From Deltaproteobacteria bacterium (GTDB lineage: Bacteria; Desulfobacterota; Desulfovibrionia; Desulfovibrionales; Desulfovibrionaceae), in NCBI GenBank assembly GCA_009929215.1, contig SAAX01000007.1:1-59512 (forward strand): a stretch of 59,512 bases of DNA. The letters are read 5' to 3'. Shown one piece after another: positions 35,083-45,003 of this stretch (the stretch's first letter is position 1; each line of letters starts with the position of its first letter). The translations under genes were made by a program, and so were the position numbers. The notes under the pieces are model-generated. The model was not told where the DNA came from. It did no database searches and was given only the letters and a program-made list of their open reading frames with translations.

Positions 35083-35652
35083 ATGCAGAACTATCGCATT
35101 TCTCTCAATGATCTTCCCCCCGAGGGCAAGGAATTTACCCTGGACGATGCCGCCATATGGCAGGAGCCCATGGAAGAATTCCGTCTAGATTTTCGCGTGA
35201 GCAAACCCCTGTGCGCGCGCATTCTGGTTTTGCCCATGGACGGCGGCTGGCTTGTGCGCGGCACGCTTGAGGGTGAGGTTGTTCTGCCCTGTAGCCGCTG
35301 CGCGGAAGATTCTGTTACCGCCATTAAAGCGCGCTTTGAAGACTTTGAAAGCATGCCCGGCATGGGCGACGATGAAGACGAAAGCGACGAAACCGTTGCC
35401 GCAGCCGAAATGGAAGACACTACAGACGGGCGCATTGTGTTTGAACACAACTCGCCCATGCTGGATCTTGCCGCCATTTGCTGGGAAGAACTCATGCTGG
35501 CCCTGCCCGTAACCCCGCTTTGCCGCAAAGACTGCAAGGGCTTGTGCGCCGGGTGCGGGGTCAATCTTAATGAAGGCATGTGTGCCTGCACAGAAGAGGA
35601 AGGCGACCCCCGCATGGCGGCATTGCGTGGCCTCACTCTGCACAAAAACTAG
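35083..35652 (+). CDS. yceD: YceD/DUF177-family protein
   Basis: The 189-residue protein has the DUF177 pattern, with CSRCAEDSVTAIKARFEDF near residue 68 and a C-terminal CRKDCKGLCAGCGVNLNEG near 145-163, whose cysteines probably bind zinc. The family works in 23S rRNA or L32 handling and is classically encoded directly before rpmF, as here. It begins the long yceD-rpmF-plsX-fabH run and has a strong promoter. GAGG precedes the ATG. Confidence 0.92.
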   Translation: MQNYRISLNDLPPEGKEFTLDDAAIWQEPMEEFRLDFRVSKPLCARILVLPMDGGWLVRGTLEGEVVLPCSRCAEDSVTAIKARFEDFESMPGMGDDEDESDETVAAAEMEDTTDGRIVFEHNSPMLDLAAICWEELMLALPVTPLCRKDCKGLCAGCGVNLNEGMCACTEEEGDPRMAALRGLTLHKN

Positions 35653-35758
35653 ACAATCACAATTTTTTTTACTAATCTGCTGTGTCTTGCGGGCGGGCTA
35701 GTGCGCCAAGCCGCCAACCCCGCACAAACATTCCGCAAGACAGGAAAAGGAGACTACC

Positions 35759-35941
35759 ATGGCCGTTCAGCAAAATAAGAAATCCCGTTCCCGCAAGGGC
35801 ATGCGCCGTTCCCATGATCGCGTGGCCGTGCCTGCCGTTATCTACTGCTCCTGCGGCGAACCCACCGTTCCCCACAGCGTCTGCCCCAACTGCGGTACCT
35901 ACAAGGGCCGCCAGGTGATCGCCAAAAGCGAAAACGAATAA
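35759..35941 (+). CDS. rpmF: 50S ribosomal protein L32
   Basis: The 60-residue protein starts MAVQQNKKSRSRKGMRRSHD and contains two CxC/CxxC pairs (YCSCGEP and CPNCGTYKGR), the zinc-binding C+ form. A strong AAGGAGA precedes the ATG. The stop shares bases with the plsX start (TAATG). Confidence 0.97.
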   Translation: MAVQQNKKSRSRKGMRRSHDRVAVPAVIYCSCGEPTVPHSVCPNCGTYKGRQVIAKSENE

Positions 35942-36975
35942 TGAACGAACGCCCCATCATTGCCGTGGACGCCATGGGCGGGGACTTTGGCCCCTCTGTG
36001 GTCGTGCCGGGAGCTATTGAAGCTGCAAGGCTTTATGATCTGCATGTCCAGCTTGTGGGTGACACCCCCAAGCTGGAAGCCGAGCTTGAAAAGCTCGACC
36101 TTACCGATGTGCATTTCGACATAGTTCATGCCGATGATGTGGTGCATATGAACGAAAAGCCCTCGGACATTCTGCGCCGCAAAAAGAATTCGTCCATCCA
36201 GGTGGCCTGCCGTCAGGTCAAGGATGGCGCGGCGGATGCCGTTGTCAGCGCCGGGCACTCCGGCGCTACAGTGGCCTGCGGCATGTTCATAATGGGACGC
36301 TTGCCCGGGGTGGAACGCCCTGCTCTTGCCACCCTGCTGCCCACGGAAAAAAATCCCGTGGTCGTGCTGGATGTGGGAGCAAACGTTGATTGCCGCCCCT
36401 ACCATTTGTTCCAGTTTGGTCTTATGGGCGATGCATTTGCCCGCGACCTGTTGGGCTATGCCTCTCCGCGCGTGAGCATTCTCAGCATTGGCGAAGAAGA
36501 AGGCAAGGGCAACAGCCAGGTCAAGGAAGCCTATGACCTACTGAAAATGGCCCAAAACCTCAACTTTGCTGGCAATGCCGAAGGCCGCGACATCTTTATT
36601 GGCAATATCGACGTGGTTGTTTGCGATGGCTTTGTGGGCAACGTGGTTGTAAAAATGAGCGAAGGGCTTGCCACATCGCTTGTACGCATGCTCAAAAAGG
36701 TGTTTACGTCTGGCGTATTGCCCGCCATCGGCGGCATGCTGGCCAAAAATGCCTTTAAACGCTTTGCCAAAACAATCGACTATGCAGAATACGGCGGCGC
36801 GCCCCTGCTGGGCCTTCAGGGCCTGGCCATTGTCTGCCACGGGCGCTCTAGCGCCAAGGCCATGACAAACGCCATTAAAATGAGCGGCACCTTTGTTCGC
36901 AAGGGAACCAGCAGCCGCCTGGGCGAAACGATTCTTGCCAACGAGGAACTCACACGTTTCTCTCGCGCTATCTAA
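35941..36975 (+). CDS. plsX: Phosphate acyltransferase PlsX
   Basis: The 344-residue enzyme makes acyl-phosphate from acyl-ACP for phospholipid synthesis. The N-terminus is IIAVDAMGGDFGPSVVVPGA, the classic PlsX opening, with SAGHSGATVACGMF near 102-115 and LLGLQGLAIVCHGRSSAKA near 283-301. It overlaps rpmF by the TAATG junction. Confidence 0.96.
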   Translation: MNERPIIAVDAMGGDFGPSVVVPGAIEAARLYDLHVQLVGDTPKLEAELEKLDLTDVHFDIVHADDVVHMNEKPSDILRRKKNSSIQVACRQVKDGAADAVVSAGHSGATVACGMFIMGRLPGVERPALATLLPTEKNPVVVLDVGANVDCRPYHLFQFGLMGDAFARDLLGYASPRVSILSIGEEEGKGNSQVKEAYDLLKMAQNLNFAGNAEGRDIFIGNIDVVVCDGFVGNVVVKMSEGLATSLVRMLKKVFTSGVLPAIGGMLAKNAFKRFAKTIDYAEYGGAPLLGLQGLAIVCHGRSSAKAMTNAIKMSGTFVRKGTSSRLGETILANEELTRFSRAI

Positions 36976-36990
36976 CCATACGGTATTTCT

Positions 36991-37977
36991 ATGAATCCAT
37001 CTTGTCATCTGCTTGCCTTGAGCTCTTATGTGCCGGATACGGTGCTGACCAATAACGATCTCGTCAAGGTGGTAGACACCAACGACGAATGGATTGTTTC
37101 CCGCACCGGCATCAAGCAGCGCCACAGGCTGGACGATGCCGACAACGCCTCTGACCTTGGTTTGCGGGCTGCCCGCAAGGCACTGGCCGACGCTGGCGTG
37201 GATGCCACAGAACTGACTCATATCGTTGGAGCCACCTGCACGCCCGATGTGCTTTCGCCTTCTGTTGCCTGCATCATTGCCGGGCAGCTGGGCGCAGGCC
37301 GGGTAATGGCCTTTGATATCAGCGCGGCCTGCTCCGGCTTTCTTTACGGCCTTTCCATTTGCCGCGCCCTGCTGGCGCAGGATGCCGAAGCCAAAATTCT
37401 TTTCGTCTGCACCGAGGCGCTTACGCGCCGCGTCAACTGGGCAGACCGTTCTACCTGCGTCCTTTTTGGCGATGCGGCAACCGCCTGCATTGTGAGCAAC
37501 GCACCCACCGACGGCATGGCCCGCATTGAAGATGTGGTGTGCCACAGCGACGGCGTGCAGCGCGATCTCATAGTTGTTGGGGGCGGCACGCGCAGCCGTT
37601 ACGGCCTGGGCGAACCGGTGGCCGAAGATTTCTTTATCACCATGCAGGGCCGCGAAACTTACAAGCACGCTGTACGCAATATGGTGCATGTGTGTGAAGA
37701 AGTGCTTTCGCGCAACGGCCTTACGGGTGCAGATGTGGACCTGCTGGTTCCGCATCAGGCAAACATGCGCATCATCGAGGCTGTTGGCAGCCGCCTTGAC
37801 ATGACCGACGAACGCGTGTTCACCAACGTTGAAAAGTACGGCAACACCTCCTCTGCCTCCATTCCTCTGGCGCTGGCCGAGGCGCGGGCCGAAGGGCGCA
37901 TTCGCCCTGGCAGCCGCGTGCTTATGACGGCATTTGGCGCAGGCCTCACCTGGGGTGCGGCTTTGTTACGCTTTTGA
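36991..37977 (+). CDS. fabH: Beta-ketoacyl-ACP synthase III (FabH)
   Basis: The 328-residue enzyme starts fatty-acid chains by condensing acetyl-CoA with malonyl-ACP. The catalytic triad is C114 (SAACSGFLYG), H255 (VPHQANMRI) and N285 (KYGNTSSAS). It is 15 nt after plsX. Confidence 0.96.
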   Translation: MNPSCHLLALSSYVPDTVLTNNDLVKVVDTNDEWIVSRTGIKQRHRLDDADNASDLGLRAARKALADAGVDATELTHIVGATCTPDVLSPSVACIIAGQLGAGRVMAFDISAACSGFLYGLSICRALLAQDAEAKILFVCTEALTRRVNWADRSTCVLFGDAATACIVSNAPTDGMARIEDVVCHSDGVQRDLIVVGGGTRSRYGLGEPVAEDFFITMQGRETYKHAVRNMVHVCEEVLSRNGLTGADVDLLVPHQANMRIIEAVGSRLDMTDERVFTNVEKYGNTSSASIPLALAEARAEGRIRPGSRVLMTAFGAGLTWGAALLRF

Positions 37978-38140
37978 GGCAATGCGCCAGCGGGATTGCC
38001 GCGCTGCGCACAGCCATGTATACTGATAATCAGTTGGGCTAAGCCGTGTGCGGGCAGATGTGCTGCCCACCATGCGCAACAAAGCGCTTTTGGCGCATAC
38101 GGCCAACCCCCTTTATTCATACGACTCAGACAAAGGCGAA

Positions 38141-38911
38141 ATGAGCATGAGCACAGCGCAATCCATCCCCGCAGCCGGAGTGCCCACGGCCCTGGTTACC
38201 GGCGGTTCGCGCGGCATTGGTCGGGCCATTGCCCAAACCCTTGCCCGTGACGGCTTTCAGGTTATTCTCACCTACGTCAGCAAACCCGAAGAAGCAGAAA
38301 AAGTCGCTGCCGACATATGCGCCCAGGGCGGCAAGGCCATTGCCTTTGCCCTCGACGTGAGCAACAGCGAAGCTGTGACCGACTTTTTTGCATCGCAGAT
38401 CAAGGACAAGGTTGACCTTGCCGTGCTGGTGAACAATGCCGGCATCACCAAGGACGTACATCTTGTTCGCATGAAGGACGAGGACTTTGACAGGGTTATT
38501 GCCGTCAACCTTCGTGGCGCGTTTGTTTGCACGCGTGAGGCCGCCAAAATAATGAGCAGGTCCCGCAAGGGGCGCATCATCAATATTTCTTCCGTGGTAG
38601 GACAGATGGGCAACGCCGGGCAGGCCAACTATGCTTCGGCCAAGGCCGCTCTGCTGGGGCTCACCAAGTCCTGCGCCAAAGAACTGGCCGCCCGCCAGAT
38701 TACGGTCAACGCCGTAACCCCGGGTTTTATCGAAACGGACATGACCGCAACGCTCAATGACGAAGTGCGCGCAAGCTATACCGATAGCATTCCGCTCAAG
38801 CGCATGGGCAGCGCCGAAGATGTGGCCGAAGCCGTGGCATTTCTTGCCTCGGACAGAGCTGGTTACATCACCGGGCAGGTGCTGGGAGTGAACGGCGGCA
38901 TGTACTGCTAG
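38141..38911 (+). CDS. fabG: 3-oxoacyl-ACP reductase FabG
   Basis: The 256-residue short-chain dehydrogenase reduces 3-oxoacyl-ACP with NADPH. Motifs are VTGGSRGIGRAIA near residue 18, NNAG (VLVNNAGITKD) near 95 and the YASAK catalytic site. The start at 38141 is chosen for an AAAGGCGA site and family alignment; the frame is open 31 codons further upstream. No fabD lies between it and fabH, and a 163-nt gap separates the two genes, so a second promoter is possible. Confidence 0.94.
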   Translation: MSMSTAQSIPAAGVPTALVTGGSRGIGRAIAQTLARDGFQVILTYVSKPEEAEKVAADICAQGGKAIAFALDVSNSEAVTDFFASQIKDKVDLAVLVNNAGITKDVHLVRMKDEDFDRVIAVNLRGAFVCTREAAKIMSRSRKGRIINISSVVGQMGNAGQANYASAKAALLGLTKSCAKELAARQITVNAVTPGFIETDMTATLNDEVRASYTDSIPLKRMGSAEDVAEAVAFLASDRAGYITGQVLGVNGGMYC

Positions 38912-38980
38912 GCATTACCTACGGAAGACACCCGGTTAGGCCCGGGGTTAAGCAGACCACTAATTTATCTGGAGGATACC

Positions 38981-39214
38981 ATGTCTGACGTTACAGAAAA
39001 AGTTAAAAAGATCATCATCGACCAGCTCGGCGTAAGCGCCGAAGAAGTGAAGCCCGAAGCTTCCTTCGTTGAAGACCTCGGCGCCGACTCCCTTGACCTG
39101 ACCGAACTGATCATGGCCATGGAAGAAGAATTCGACATCGAAATCGCCGACGACGATGCCCAGAAGATCCTGAAAGTTCAGGATGCCATCAGCTACATCG
39201 AAAACAAGCAGTAA
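38981..39214 (+). CDS. acpP: Acyl carrier protein
   Basis: The 77-residue acidic protein carries the 4'-phosphopantetheine arm on S37 in the sequence [10 protein letters not shown]. The length is canonical and GGAGG precedes the ATG. A strong hairpin follows the stop codon. Confidence 0.98.
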   Translation: MSDVTEKVKKIIIDQLGVSAEEVKPEASFVEDLGADSLDLTELIMAMEEEFDIEIADDDAQKILKVQDAISYIENKQ

Positions 39215-39240
39215 CAACGGCTTGTTTGCAGTATAGAAGC

Positions 39241-39261
39241 GCGGGGGGTGCTGCCCCCCGC
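39241..39261 (+). other. Intercistronic hairpin between acpP and fabF
   Basis: GCGGGGGG (39241-39248) pairs perfectly with CCCCCCGC (39254-39261) around a 5-nt loop. The bases after it, CTTATAAGGAG, lack a U-tract and include the fabF ribosome-binding site, so it looks like a 3'-end stabiliser or attenuator that keeps acpP expression above fabF. Confidence 0.7.
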
Positions 39262-39277
39262 CTTATAAGGAGCATGC

Positions 39278-40525
39278 ATGACCCGTCCCCGCGTAGTAAT
39301 CACCGGCATAGGCGGCGTTACGCCTCTCGCCAATGATATTGAGAGCACCTGGAAAAAACTGCTCGCAGGCGAGTCGGGCATCGCGCCCATCACGCTGTTT
39401 GACGCCTCAGCCTATGATTCCCGTGTTGCTGGTGAAGTAAAAAACTTTGTCGCCGAAGACTACATGCCCATGAAGCAGGCCCGGCGCATGGACCGCTTTA
39501 CCCAGTTTGCAGTGGCCTCTGCCAAGATGCTGCTTGAAGACGCCAAGTATGAAATCACCGACGCCAACGCCTACGATACCGGCGTTATTCTCGGGATTGG
39601 TCTGGGTGGTCTGCAAACCATCGAAACCTACCACAGCAAGCTGCTGGAATCTGGCCCCCACAAAATTTCGCCCTTCATGATCCCCATGCTTATTTCCAAC
39701 ATGGGTCCCGGTCAGATTTCCATCTTCACCGGTGCCAAGGGCCCGAATATTGTCACCACCACGGCATGCGCCTCGGCCATTCACGCTCTTGGCACTGCCT
39801 TTAGCGAAATGATCATGGGCCGCGCCACCGCCGTTATTTCCGGTGGTGTTGAAGCCACGGTTACCCCTCTGGGTGTGGCTGGCTTTACCGCGCTCAAGGC
39901 GCTTTCTTCGCAGTACAACGACGAACCCACCAGGGCTTCACGCCCCTTTGATGCCAAGCGCGATGGCTTTGTCATCGGCGAAGGCGCTGGCCTGCTGCTG
40001 CTTGAAACGCTGGAATCTGCCCAGGCGCGCGGCGCAAAGATATATGCAGAAATGGTGGGCTACGGCGCTTCTGGCGACGCCTACCACATGACTGCCCCCC
40101 GCGACGATGGCGAAGGCATGGCCCGCGCCATGCAAAACGCCCTGCGCGAGGCTGGCATTGACGCTTCGGCCATCGGGCACATCAATGCCCACGCCACGTC
40201 AACCAGCCTCAACGACAGTACGGAAACCAAGGCCATCAAAACCGTGTTTGGCGCGCATGCTGGCAAGGTCAAGATTTCGGCCACCAAGTCCATGACCGGC
40301 CACCTGCTTGGCGCTGCGGGCGGCATTGAATCTGTATTCACTGCCCTTGCCCTGCACGACGAAATGCTGCCCGGCACCGTCAACCTTGAGAATCCTGATC
40401 CCGCGTGTGACCTCGACTACATGGCCGATGGTTCCAAAAACATTGCCTGCGAATACGCCATGTGCAATTCCTTTGGCTTTGGCGGAACCAACGCAAGCGT
40501 GATCTTCAAGAAGTGGCAGCAGTAA
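39278..40525 (+). CDS. fabF: Beta-ketoacyl-ACP synthase II (FabF)
   Basis: The 415-residue enzyme elongates fatty acids. The catalytic triad is C164 (TTACASAIHALG), H305 (NAHATSTSLND) and H342 (MTGHLLGAAGG). The start has AAGGAG upstream, and the order acpP-fabF is classic. Confidence 0.97.
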   Translation: MTRPRVVITGIGGVTPLANDIESTWKKLLAGESGIAPITLFDASAYDSRVAGEVKNFVAEDYMPMKQARRMDRFTQFAVASAKMLLEDAKYEITDANAYDTGVILGIGLGGLQTIETYHSKLLESGPHKISPFMIPMLISNMGPGQISIFTGAKGPNIVTTTACASAIHALGTAFSEMIMGRATAVISGGVEATVTPLGVAGFTALKALSSQYNDEPTRASRPFDAKRDGFVIGEGAGLLLLETLESAQARGAKIYAEMVGYGASGDAYHMTAPRDDGEGMARAMQNALREAGIDASAIGHINAHATSTSLNDSTETKAIKTVFGAHAGKVKISATKSMTGHLLGAAGGIESVFTALALHDEMLPGTVNLENPDPACDLDYMADGSKNIACEYAMCNSFGFGGTNASVIFKKWQQ

Positions 40526-40569
40526 CCGACACAGTTTTTATCGGTTTCTGCCCCCCTGTTTGATAATCC

Positions 40570-40594
40570 TCTGCCCGCCACTGTGGCGGGCAGA
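40570..40594 (+). other. Intercistronic hairpin between fabF and glyA
   Basis: TCTGCCCGCC (40570-40579) pairs perfectly with GGCGGGCAGA (40585-40594) around a 5-nt loop. It is followed by ACATTTCAAAAGG, without a U-tract, and lies 24 nt before glyA. Confidence 0.65.
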
Positions 40595-40617
40595 ACATTT
40601 CAAAAGGATGCGACGTC

Positions 40618-41856
40618 ATGGACGAAATCCTGCTGCAAGACCCGGAACTGGCGCGAGCCATCGCCCTTGAATCCGACCGCCAGATGAGCAAGCTTGAGCT
40701 CATCGCTTCTGAAAACTTTGTTTCCCGCGCAGTGCGTGAAGCTCAGGGCAGCGTGCTTACCCACAAGTATGCAGAAGGCTACCCCGGCAAGCGCTATTAC
40801 GGCGGTTGCGAATATGTGGACATAGCCGAAACCCTGGCTCAGGACCGCGCCAAGCAGCTGTTTAACTGCGAATACGCCAACGTGCAGCCGCACTCTGGTT
40901 CGCAGGCCAACATGGCCGCCTACCTTGCCTTCATGAAGCCCGGCGACACCATTCTGGGCATGAATCTTTCGCACGGCGGGCATCTTACCCACGGCAGCCC
41001 GGTGAACTTCTCTGGCCGCCTGTTCAACATTGTTTCTTACGGTGTGCAGCGCGAAACTGGCCGCATCGACTATGACGAAGTGGCCGCCCTCGCCCGCGAG
41101 CACAAGCCCGCCGCCATCGTTGCCGGTGCCAGCGCCTACCCCCGCGCCATCGACTTTGCCCGCTTCCGCGAAATCGCCGACGAAGTTGGCGCCAAGCTGG
41201 TGGTGGACATGGCCCATATCGCCGGTCTTGTGGCCGCCGGCCTGCACCAGAGCCCGCTTTCTTACGCCCACATCACCACCACAACCACGCACAAAACCCT
41301 GCGCGGCCCCCGTGGCGGCATGATTCTTTCTACCGAAGACATGGGCAAAACCCTGAACAGCCAGATTTTCCCCGGCATTCAGGGCGGTCCGCTCATGCAT
41401 GTTATCGCGGCCAAGGCAGTGGCCTTTGGTGAAGCCCTGCGCCCCGCTTTCAAAAGCTACCAGCAGCGCGTGATCACCAATGCCGCCGTGCTGGCCAAGT
41501 TCCTGATGGATGCCGGGTACGACCTGGTTTCCGGCGGCACGGACAACCACCTCATGCTGGTTGACCTGACCAACAAGGACATCACGGGCAAGGATGCGGA
41601 ACACGCTCTTGATCTGGCGGGCATTACCGTCAACAAGAATACCGTTCCCTTTGAAACCCGTTCGCCCTTTGTTACTTCGGGCGTGCGCCTCGGGACGGCT
41701 GCCCTTACCACGCGCGGCATGAAGGAAGACGACATGCGCACCGTGGGCGCGTTTATTGTTGAAGCCATCGAAAAGCGCAACGACGAAGCCGCGTTGGCAA
41801 AAATCAGCAAGAACGTCGAGGAATTTGCCCGCCAGTTCCCGCTATTCGCCTGCTAA
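40618..41856 (+). CDS. glyA: Serine hydroxymethyltransferase
   Basis: The 412-residue PLP enzyme interconverts serine and glycine with tetrahydrofolate. The PLP lysine is K226 in [14 protein letters not shown], and the N-terminal [15 protein letters not shown] and [13 protein letters not shown] segments are typical. AAAGGATG precedes the ATG. It ends at a hairpin region that probably terminates the fab-glyA unit. Confidence 0.97.
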   Translation: MDEILLQDPELARAIALESDRQMSKLELIASENFVSRAVREAQGSVLTHKYAEGYPGKRYYGGCEYVDIAETLAQDRAKQLFNCEYANVQPHSGSQANMAAYLAFMKPGDTILGMNLSHGGHLTHGSPVNFSGRLFNIVSYGVQRETGRIDYDEVAALAREHKPAAIVAGASAYPRAIDFARFREIADEVGAKLVVDMAHIAGLVAAGLHQSPLSYAHITTTTTHKTLRGPRGGMILSTEDMGKTLNSQIFPGIQGGPLMHVIAAKAVAFGEALRPAFKSYQQRVITNAAVLAKFLMDAGYDLVSGGTDNHLMLVDLTNKDITGKDAEHALDLAGITVNKNTVPFETRSPFVTSGVRLGTAALTTRGMKEDDMRTVGAFIVEAIEKRNDEAALAKISKNVEEFARQFPLFAC

Positions 41857-41873
41857 CGGGCAGACATTCGGGC

Positions 41874-41976
41874 AGCTTTTCCTGTGCCCTTCCCTGATGG
41901 AAACATACGGGGATCGGCACAGGAAAGGCTGCACTTTTTTGACAAAGCCCCGGTTTTGAGAAAAACAGGGGCTTTG
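41874..41976 (+). terminator. Two hairpins after glyA, probable terminator region
   Basis: The first stem, 41874-41888 with 41916-41930 (15 bp, one G-T wobble, 27-nt loop), is followed by GCACTTTTTT. The second, CAAAGCCCC (41943-41951) with GGGGCTTTG (41968-41976), has an inner T/A-rich loop. The first has the better U-tract; together they separate glyA from the deaminase-rib operon. The remaining bases to 42136 hold no recognisable element. Confidence 0.65.
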
Positions 41977-42136
41977 CCTTGCGCGGCCACTGTGCTGCGG
42001 CGACGGTGAAAAAGGTACATGTCCAGAGCCGCCAACGCAGCCTGACGCAGTATCACGGCAAAATAGCCCAACAGGCAACTTGGCATTTTACCAAGCCGCC
42101 TGTACACTACCACCAATCAACATATGGGTGTGTGTT

Positions 42137-42628
42137 ATGCAGCGAATGCCGTGGCCGGAATATTTTATGAACATCACGTATCTTGTGAGCGGGCGCTCTA
42201 CGTGCACGCGGCGCAAGGTGGGTGCTGTGGCGGTGAAGGACAAGCGGATTCTTGCAACGGGCTACAATGGTGCGCCTGCTGGGGTTCCGCACTGTCTTGA
42301 GGTGGGTTGCCTGCGCACGCAACTGGGCATTCCATCGGGCCAGAGGCACGAAATATGCCGTGGATTGCATGCAGAGCAGAATGTGATCATTCAGGCTGCG
42401 GTGCACGGCATCAATATCAGCGGCGCAGAAATTTACTGCACCACGCACCCGTGCGTGCTTTGCAGCAAAATGCTTATCAACTGCGGTATCCGCCGTATTT
42501 ATTATGCAGAATATTACCCGGACGAACTTGCGGAGCAGATGCTCAAAGAAGCCGGGGTAATTATGGAAAAACTGGATTTTGCACCGCCTGTTATCAGTGA
42601 CCAAGCCGGAGTAGGCAGCCATGTCTGA
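42137..42628 (+). CDS. dCMP deaminase/cytidine-deaminase-like (ComEB type)
   Basis: The 163-residue zinc enzyme probably deaminates dCMP to dUMP. The zinc site is H78-A-E80 with C106 and C109 ([11 protein letters not shown]), and [14 protein letters not shown] and [13 protein letters not shown] are typical. The ATG at 42137 has no good ribosome-binding site; the nearby ATG at 42146 could be used instead. The stop overlaps the ribD start by 8 nt (ATGTCTGA), an arrangement that couples the two genes. Confidence 0.85.
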   Translation: MQRMPWPEYFMNITYLVSGRSTCTRRKVGAVAVKDKRILATGYNGAPAGVPHCLEVGCLRTQLGIPSGQRHEICRGLHAEQNVIIQAAVHGINISGAEIYCTTHPCVLCSKMLINCGIRRIYYAEYYPDELAEQMLKEAGVIMEKLDFAPPVISDQAGVGSHV

Positions 42629-43763
42629 ACTTGATTATGTTCCTTATATGCGTGAAGCCATCGCCCTTGCAGAACAGGGTCGGTGGCATACCTGCCCCAA
42701 CCCCACGGTGGGGGCGGTGCTGGTGCGTGACGAGCAGATCGTGGCGCGAGGCTGGCATCACGCCGCTGGGCAGGATCATGCGGAAGTGGATTGCATCAAG
42801 GACGCCGCAGCCCGTGGCATAGACCCGGCAGAATGTACGCTGGTGGTCACCCTTGAGCCCTGCTGCCACCAGGGCAAAACGCCCCCCTGCACCGATGCGG
42901 TGCGGGCTGCTGGCATCAAGCGGGTTGTGGTGGGCCTTGCCGACCCCAACCCACAGGCCTGCGGCGGCGCGTGCCAGCTGCGAGCCAGCGGCGTTGAGGT
43001 TATAGAAGGCGTGTGCGAACAGGAATGCCGCGACCTCGCGGCCGACTTTCTGGTGTGGCAGCAGCACAAGCGCCCCTATGTAATGCTGAAAATGGCAGCC
43101 ACCCTCGACGGACGTATTGCCACCCGCAAGGGGCAGTCCAAGTGGATCAGCTGCGAGCAATCGCGCAACGAGGTTCAGGAACTGCGCGCGGGCATCGGCA
43201 TGTGCGGCGGGGCCATTCTTGTGGGCGGCGGCACGTTTCGGACCGACAACCCGCAGCTTACCGTGCGCGGCGAAAATGCCGGGCAACAGCCCCTGGCCTG
43301 CGTGCTCACCTCACGCCTGCCGCAACCCGACGCGGATTTTCACCTGTTGAAAGACCGCCCGGAGCAGACAATTTTCATGGTTTCCCCGGCGGCTGCGGCC
43401 TCCACAACGGCCAAGGCCCTGCGCGATATTGGCGTGCGGGTTCTGGCTCTTGGCCCCGGCATGCACGGCGGGCCGGATTTTCCCGGTTTGCTGCGCGCGG
43501 TGTGGGAAGAACTGCACTGCCCCTACCTGCTGTGCGAAGGCGGCGGCCATCTGGCATTGAGCCTGCTTGAGGCTGGCCTGGTGGACGATTTTCGTCTGCA
43601 CCTCGCCCCCCTGATTCTGGGTGACGAAGACGCCCTGCCGCTGTTCTCTGGCCGTGCGCCCCTGAGCCTTGAAGAAGCTCTGCGCATGCGCGTGAGCAAC
43701 ACGCACCTGTGCGGCAGCGACATTCACATCCATCTGCGGCCTCTGGAAGCCGCCAAGGCGTAG
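42621..43763 (+). CDS. ribD: RibD, bifunctional riboflavin-specific deaminase/reductase
   Basis: The 380-residue protein carries an N-terminal zinc deaminase (HAEVDCI near residue 53 and [14 protein letters not shown] near 79-92) and a C-terminal reductase domain ([20 protein letters not shown] near 157-176). Together they convert the first pyrimidine intermediate to 5-amino-6-ribitylamino-uracil phosphate. It overlaps the deaminase gene upstream and leads the rib genes. The 9-nt space to ribE shows cotranscription. Confidence 0.96.
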   Translation: MSELDYVPYMREAIALAEQGRWHTCPNPTVGAVLVRDEQIVARGWHHAAGQDHAEVDCIKDAAARGIDPAECTLVVTLEPCCHQGKTPPCTDAVRAAGIKRVVVGLADPNPQACGGACQLRASGVEVIEGVCEQECRDLAADFLVWQQHKRPYVMLKMAATLDGRIATRKGQSKWISCEQSRNEVQELRAGIGMCGGAILVGGGTFRTDNPQLTVRGENAGQQPLACVLTSRLPQPDADFHLLKDRPEQTIFMVSPAAAASTTAKALRDIGVRVLALGPGMHGGPDFPGLLRAVWEELHCPYLLCEGGGHLALSLLEAGLVDDFRLHLAPLILGDEDALPLFSGRAPLSLEEALRMRVSNTHLCGSDIHIHLRPLEAAKA

Positions 43764-43771
43764 GCGAAACC

Positions 43772-44449
43772 ATGTTTACCGGCATCATTCAGGGGCAGGG
43801 CGAAATTCTTGCCCTGCGCGACAGCGGCACGGAACGCAGGTTTACCCTGCGGCCCCTGTTCAGCCTGCCCTCCATTGTGGATGGCGAATCCATTGCCGTA
43901 AACGGAGCCTGCCTGTCGGTAGAAACCCACGGCGAGGGCGTGTTTACGGCCTATGCCTCGGCAGAGACCCTTTCGCGCACAACCCTTGGCAAGCTCAAGG
44001 GCGGCGACATGGTCAATATGGAAAGGGCGCTGGCCATGGGTGACCGTCTTGGCGGGCACATGGTGAGCGGGCATGTGGACTGCCTTGCCACGGTGCGCAG
44101 CGTTACAGGCGCAGGCCAGTCGCTGTGCTGCCGCCTTGCCTTTCCCAAGGAATACGGGGCCGAGGTTATTGCCAAGGGCTCGGTTGCCCTCGACGGCATC
44201 AGCCTGACCATCAATGCCTGCGGGCCAGATTTTCTTGAGGTCAACATCATTCCCGACACGCAAAAGCGCACCACCATGCGCAACTGGCGGCCGGGCACGC
44301 TGGTGAATATGGAAACAGACCTCATCGGCAAATATGTGCGCAGCTTTTTGGGAGCCTGGGCTCCCGGCGGCTCGGCAGAAAAAAGCACGGGCGCTGCACA
44401 GGCCGGGGGTCTGAGCCGCGAGATGCTGCTGCGCAACGGCTTTATCTGA
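43772..44449 (+). CDS. ribE: Riboflavin synthase alpha subunit
   Basis: The 225-residue trimeric enzyme dismutates two 6,7-dimethyl-8-ribityllumazines to riboflavin. The start is [12 protein letters not shown], invariant in the family, and two lumazine-binding repeats follow (about 1-95 and 97-190, each with an NGACLS or DGISLT type segment). The short C-terminal tail is Gly/Ala-rich. Also named ribC in Bacillus-style nomenclature. The next rib gene is ribH, with an 80-nt gap. Confidence 0.95.
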   Translation: MFTGIIQGQGEILALRDSGTERRFTLRPLFSLPSIVDGESIAVNGACLSVETHGEGVFTAYASAETLSRTTLGKLKGGDMVNMERALAMGDRLGGHMVSGHVDCLATVRSVTGAGQSLCCRLAFPKEYGAEVIAKGSVALDGISLTINACGPDFLEVNIIPDTQKRTTMRNWRPGTLVNMETDLIGKYVRSFLGAWAPGGSAEKSTGAAQAGGLSREMLLRNGFI

Positions 44450-44529
44450 TAAAAATTTCCCATTACCAAAAAATTACTATAAAACGCGTTTGCGCGCGGG
44501 CAGTAGAACAGCCGCGCCAAGGAGTAGCC

Positions 44530-45000
44530 ATGAGCACTGTTACCACCATCGCTGGCCAGCTGGATGCCAAAGGGCTGAAAATTGCCATTGTCGCCACCCG
44601 CTTCAACGATTTTATTGTAGACCGCCTTGTGGGCGGCGCGCAGGATTATCTTGAACGCCACGGCCTTGATACCGCCAACATCACCATGGTGCGCATTCCC
44701 GGCGCCTTTGAAATGCCGCTGGTCTGCCAGAAGCTTGTCAATTCTGGCAAGTACGATGGAGTGCTGGCTCTTGGTGCTGTTATTCGCGGCGGCACGCCCC
44801 ACTTTGACTATGTGTGCGCCGAGGCCAGCAAGGGCATTGCCCAGGCCATGATGCATTCTGGCGTTCCCATTGGTTTTGGCCTGCTGACCTGCGACACCAT
44901 CGAGCAGGCCATTGAGCGTGCCGGTTCCAAGGGCGGCAACAAGGGCGTGGAAGCTGCCGCTGCCATGCTGGAAACCATCCGCGTTATGGAGCAGTTGTAA
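44530..45000 (+). CDS. ribH: 6,7-dimethyl-8-ribityllumazine synthase
   Basis: The 156-residue enzyme condenses 5-amino-6-ribitylamino-uracil with dihydroxybutanone phosphate. Marks are [17 protein letters not shown] near residue 22, PGAFEMPL near 57, [17 protein letters not shown] near 80 (with the catalytic histidine) and [15 protein letters not shown] [16 protein letters not shown] near 118. GGAG precedes the ATG. nusB begins 3 nt after the stop. Confidence 0.96.
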   Translation: MSTVTTIAGQLDAKGLKIAIVATRFNDFIVDRLVGGAQDYLERHGLDTANITMVRIPGAFEMPLVCQKLVNSGKYDGVLALGAVIRGGTPHFDYVCAEASKGIAQAMMHSGVPIGFGLLTCDTIEQAIERAGSKGGNKGVEAAAAMLETIRVMEQL

Positions 45001-45003
45001 TCC

